Shown in pieces: positions 62,270-64,000 of a stretch of DNA of 64,000 bases. The DNA comes from Nannochloropsis salina CCMP1776. Lineage: Eukaryota; Sar; Eustigmatophyceae; Eustigmatales; Monodopsidaceae. Made by a program: the position numbers and the translations under genes. Every line of letters begins with the position of its first letter. Positions within the stretch are counted from its first letter, which is position 1. Location: positions 1,124,884 through 1,188,883 of the forward strand of contig SDOX01000002.1 of assembly GCA_004565275.1 (NCBI GenBank), read 5' to 3'. Under the pieces are notes generated by a model. That model ran no database searches. It was not told the origin of the DNA and saw only the letters and a list, made by a program, of their open reading frames with translations.

Positions 62270-63379
62270 TTCAACTGAAATTGTAGGGAAATGCATGCGC
62301 CCTGTAGGTATTAGTCCTCTTGTCAGATCGAAGGAGGGACAGATGTACGATTTGAAACTGATTTATTTGCGTCTGCGTGCAAGTAGGGGAAGGGATGGGA
62401 GTGACCCGGCTTAGGAGAGAAACGTCGTGGCTGTGGTCTTACGGACACCTTCTCAAGCGGCAGGTGCACACGGGTTTGAAGTGGAGGAATTGGGCAACAG
62501 CGGACAATGTGGGTTGCAAATGTGGAGCTTTGACGTGACGGAGGAAGGCACACTTTAGTAGAAAGGAAGGGTGAAAGAATACAAACATATATACATAAAT
62601 AAGGAGGGCATAGATGGAGGCTAATATATTATGTGTCGCACTCTGCGCTCGGTGTACTCAGTGCATTTCGGGAAAGCCTCCTTCATCCTCAGAATCACAT
62701 GGGGAGGAGTAGCATAGGAGGAGGACTCGTGATGCCTGGCGGCAGGAATAGCGGGAGGAATGATACCCGACAAAACACACCTTTCACGAAAAAAATTAAA
62801 AATTGACGAAGGCCAACGCAATAACGAAGGCCAACGCAATACGTTTTGGACGAATTTGAACTGTATTTATCTTCCATTCGCGCGACTGAACCGTTTTGTC
62901 ACTGAGTATGAGATTTGCCCGCTGGCACTGCCCATCTCCATACTCGGGCGCGACATCCAGGACCCAGTCAATTCCCTCATTTCCATGGCACCAAAGCGTG
63001 TGCCAATGCATGTGACTCCGCGGTTACTTTCCTCTCAGTCCTTCCACATACATGCCTGACCTTTCTACCCTCCGACCTGACCAGGCGGTTTCTCGGGCGT
63101 ACCCACCGGATACAGACCCTGGCCAGGGCAGATTCTCCTCAACGATACTTTGCCCGCCTGGCATCCTTGCCGATTTCCTACCCTTCTCACAATTCTGAAA
63201 AGGATGCCCCCAGTTCCCATGACCGCTAACAAAAAGCCTTTTCCGTGGCGTCTCCGGTCCACATTTCTCTTCACATTTTCGCCCATGTACACCACATTTT
63301 CACACCCACATGCCGAACCATCCTCGCTATCACCTGCATATCGCCCTTTCTTCTATCTAGCTTCTGTCCCTATAAACCT
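62270..63379. other. Convergent 3' intergenic region
   Basis: 1.1 kb between GapN and the kinase stop codons. It contains an 18-base tandem duplication at 62806-62841. Other frames have no recognisable content. No RNA gene seen. Confidence 0.4.
62806..62841. repeat. 18-bp perfect tandem duplication
   Basis: The unit ACGAAGGCCAACGCAATA occurs twice without mismatch (62806-62823 and 62824-62841). It lies in a convergent 3' region and has no coding role that I can see. Confidence 0.95.
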
Positions 63380-63892
63380 TTATGCTTCCGCTCCCACAAC
63401 CACCTCCCCTGATCGCTTCTCGCCCACGTTTTCCTTCCCACTTCCCTTCCCTGCCGCGCCTCTCCCGGTGGAGGACGGGCCAGAGGAAGGCAGCCCTGGC
63501 GTCGGACCCCACTCTGGCACTGTCTGCAGCCATCGGTGCCCCAATGCCTCCCGAGCAGTCGCTCGCTTGTTCTGATCCGGCGTCAGCAGGCGGGCAATGA
63601 AATGCTGAGCGTCCTTACTGATCCCTTCCCACGCACGACCTTGGAACCGTACGGGTTGATCCAAGCATTTCGTCGGGGGAATAAAGGGCAAGGTCCCCGC
63701 GAGTATCCGGTAGCAAATCACGCCCACGGCCCACATATCAGTGGGTTTTCCAAACGGTTGTTTTCGAATGATCTCCGGGGGAATGAAGCCCCCTGTGCCA
63801 CAAATGCGGGAGAACGGGACGCGGTAGATGTCTCCAGTTTGTTTGAAAAACCGCACGTCGGGTACTTTCCGGGAGAGGCCAAAGTCACAGAC
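63380..63892 (-). CDS. Protein kinase, CaMK/CDPK-like, C-terminal exon (partial)
   Basis: The last exon of a Ser/Thr protein kinase starts in phase 0 at 63892 (CTGCACAG|GTCTGT) and reads to a stop at 63380. Earlier exons lie beyond the window. It opens at the magnesium-binding segment VCDFGLSRKVPDV, then the activation segment SRICGTGGFIPPEII (PPE in place of APE), KPTDMWAVGVICYRILAG (subdomain IX Asp and Trp), and the final arginine motif NKRATAREALGHRWL. These match the C-lobe of the CaMK group. After the kinase core come about 45 Gly/Ser/Lys/Glu-rich residues, with no EF hands or other regulatory domain before the stop. Function and partners cannot be judged without the N-lobe. Confidence 0.82.
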   Translation of the reverse strand, partial: VCDFGLSRKVPDVRFFKQTGDIYRVPFSRICGTGGFIPPEIIRKQPFGKPTDMWAVGVICYRILAGTLPFIPPTKCLDQPVRFQGRAWEGISKDAQHFIARLLTPDQNKRATAREALGHRWLQTVPEWGPTPGLPSSGPSSTGRGAAGKGSGKENVGEKRSGEVVVGAEA

Positions 63893-63922
63893 CTGTGCAG
63901 GGAGGAGGAAAGAGGCACGGGC

Positions 63923-63941
63923 GGGGGGGGGGGGGGGGGGG
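63923..63941. repeat. Homopolymer run of 19 G
   Basis: Nineteen consecutive G on the + strand within the presumed last intron of the kinase gene (C-rich pyrimidine tract on the coding strand, near the acceptor). Confidence 0.9.
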
Positions 63942-64000
63942 ATGGAGGGAGAAAGGGAAGGGGGGGGTAAGAGATTGAAATAAAAGAGGACGTGGCGTGG

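Noticed and set aside
1-64000. CRISPR arrays, rRNA genes, bacterial operons, prophage or retrovirus-like elements
   Set aside because: No regularly spaced direct repeats, rRNA signatures, Shine-Dalgarno-linked gene strings, or reverse transcriptase/integrase/capsid motifs were found.

Overview
The window looks like nuclear DNA of a photosynthetic stramenopile (ochrophyte), most probably a eustigmatophyte of the Nannochloropsis/Microchloropsis type. The best evidence is an aureochrome (bZIP followed by LOV, positions 50615-52381), a photoreceptor class known only from stramenopiles. It is supported by bipartite plastid-targeting leaders with an Ala|Phe- or Ala|Trp-like cleavage site (CYP38-like cyclophilin, prolyl-tRNA synthetase), and by GC-rich genes with none to a few short GT-AG introns. 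The species is an inference; no search was run. Exon borders were read by eye from splice consensus, reading phase and protein family alignment.

Layout, left to right. 0-7.4 kb: organellar t6A enzyme (TsaD/Qri7 type, -), a small membrane/coiled-coil protein (+), a secreted-orientation C2 protein (-), NAD-dependent glycerol-3-phosphate dehydrogenase (+). 7.4-14 kb: a 1249-residue multi-pass membrane protein fused to an inositol-polyphosphate 5-phosphatase (-), and a two-repeat SANT/Myb protein (-). 14.5-21.3 kb: APC10 (+) and a fused glutamine-dependent carbamoyl-phosphate synthase (-). 21.3-33.1 kb: an intergenic desert, a SHAQKYF-class Myb with a polyglutamine tract (-), the tRNA 2-thiouridylase MnmA/MTU1 (+), a lysine-rich protein (-), BCP1/BCCIP (-). 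33.5-44 kb: membrane-anchored GH81 beta-1,3-glucanase (+), an alpha/beta hydrolase (-), a thylakoid-lumen CYP38-like cyclophilin (+), a phosphotriesterase-related protein that has lost metal ligands (-), a MEKHLA-domain protein (+). 44-57 kb: URB2/NPA2 (+), aureochrome (+), an N2227/carnosine N-methyltransferase-like protein (+), plastid-leader prolyl-tRNA synthetase with a WHEP domain (-). 57-64 kb: a 3.5 kb AT-rich gap holding a tRNA-Leu(UAA)-like relic, non-phosphorylating GAPDH GapN (+), and the 3' end of a protein kinase (-) that runs off the window.

Genes are packed in alternating head-to-head and tail-to-tail order, with eight divergent pairs, so many promoters are probably shared. Functions are housekeeping (tRNA modification and charging, ribosome biogenesis, APC/C, pyrimidine/arginine precursor supply) mixed with photosynthetic-cell biology (lumenal cyclophilin, GapN, beta-glucan turnover, light signalling). 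The most unusual item is the membrane-receptor-like/5-phosphatase fusion at 7.4-11.4 kb. No CRISPR array, rRNA, virus-like element or complete transposon was seen.
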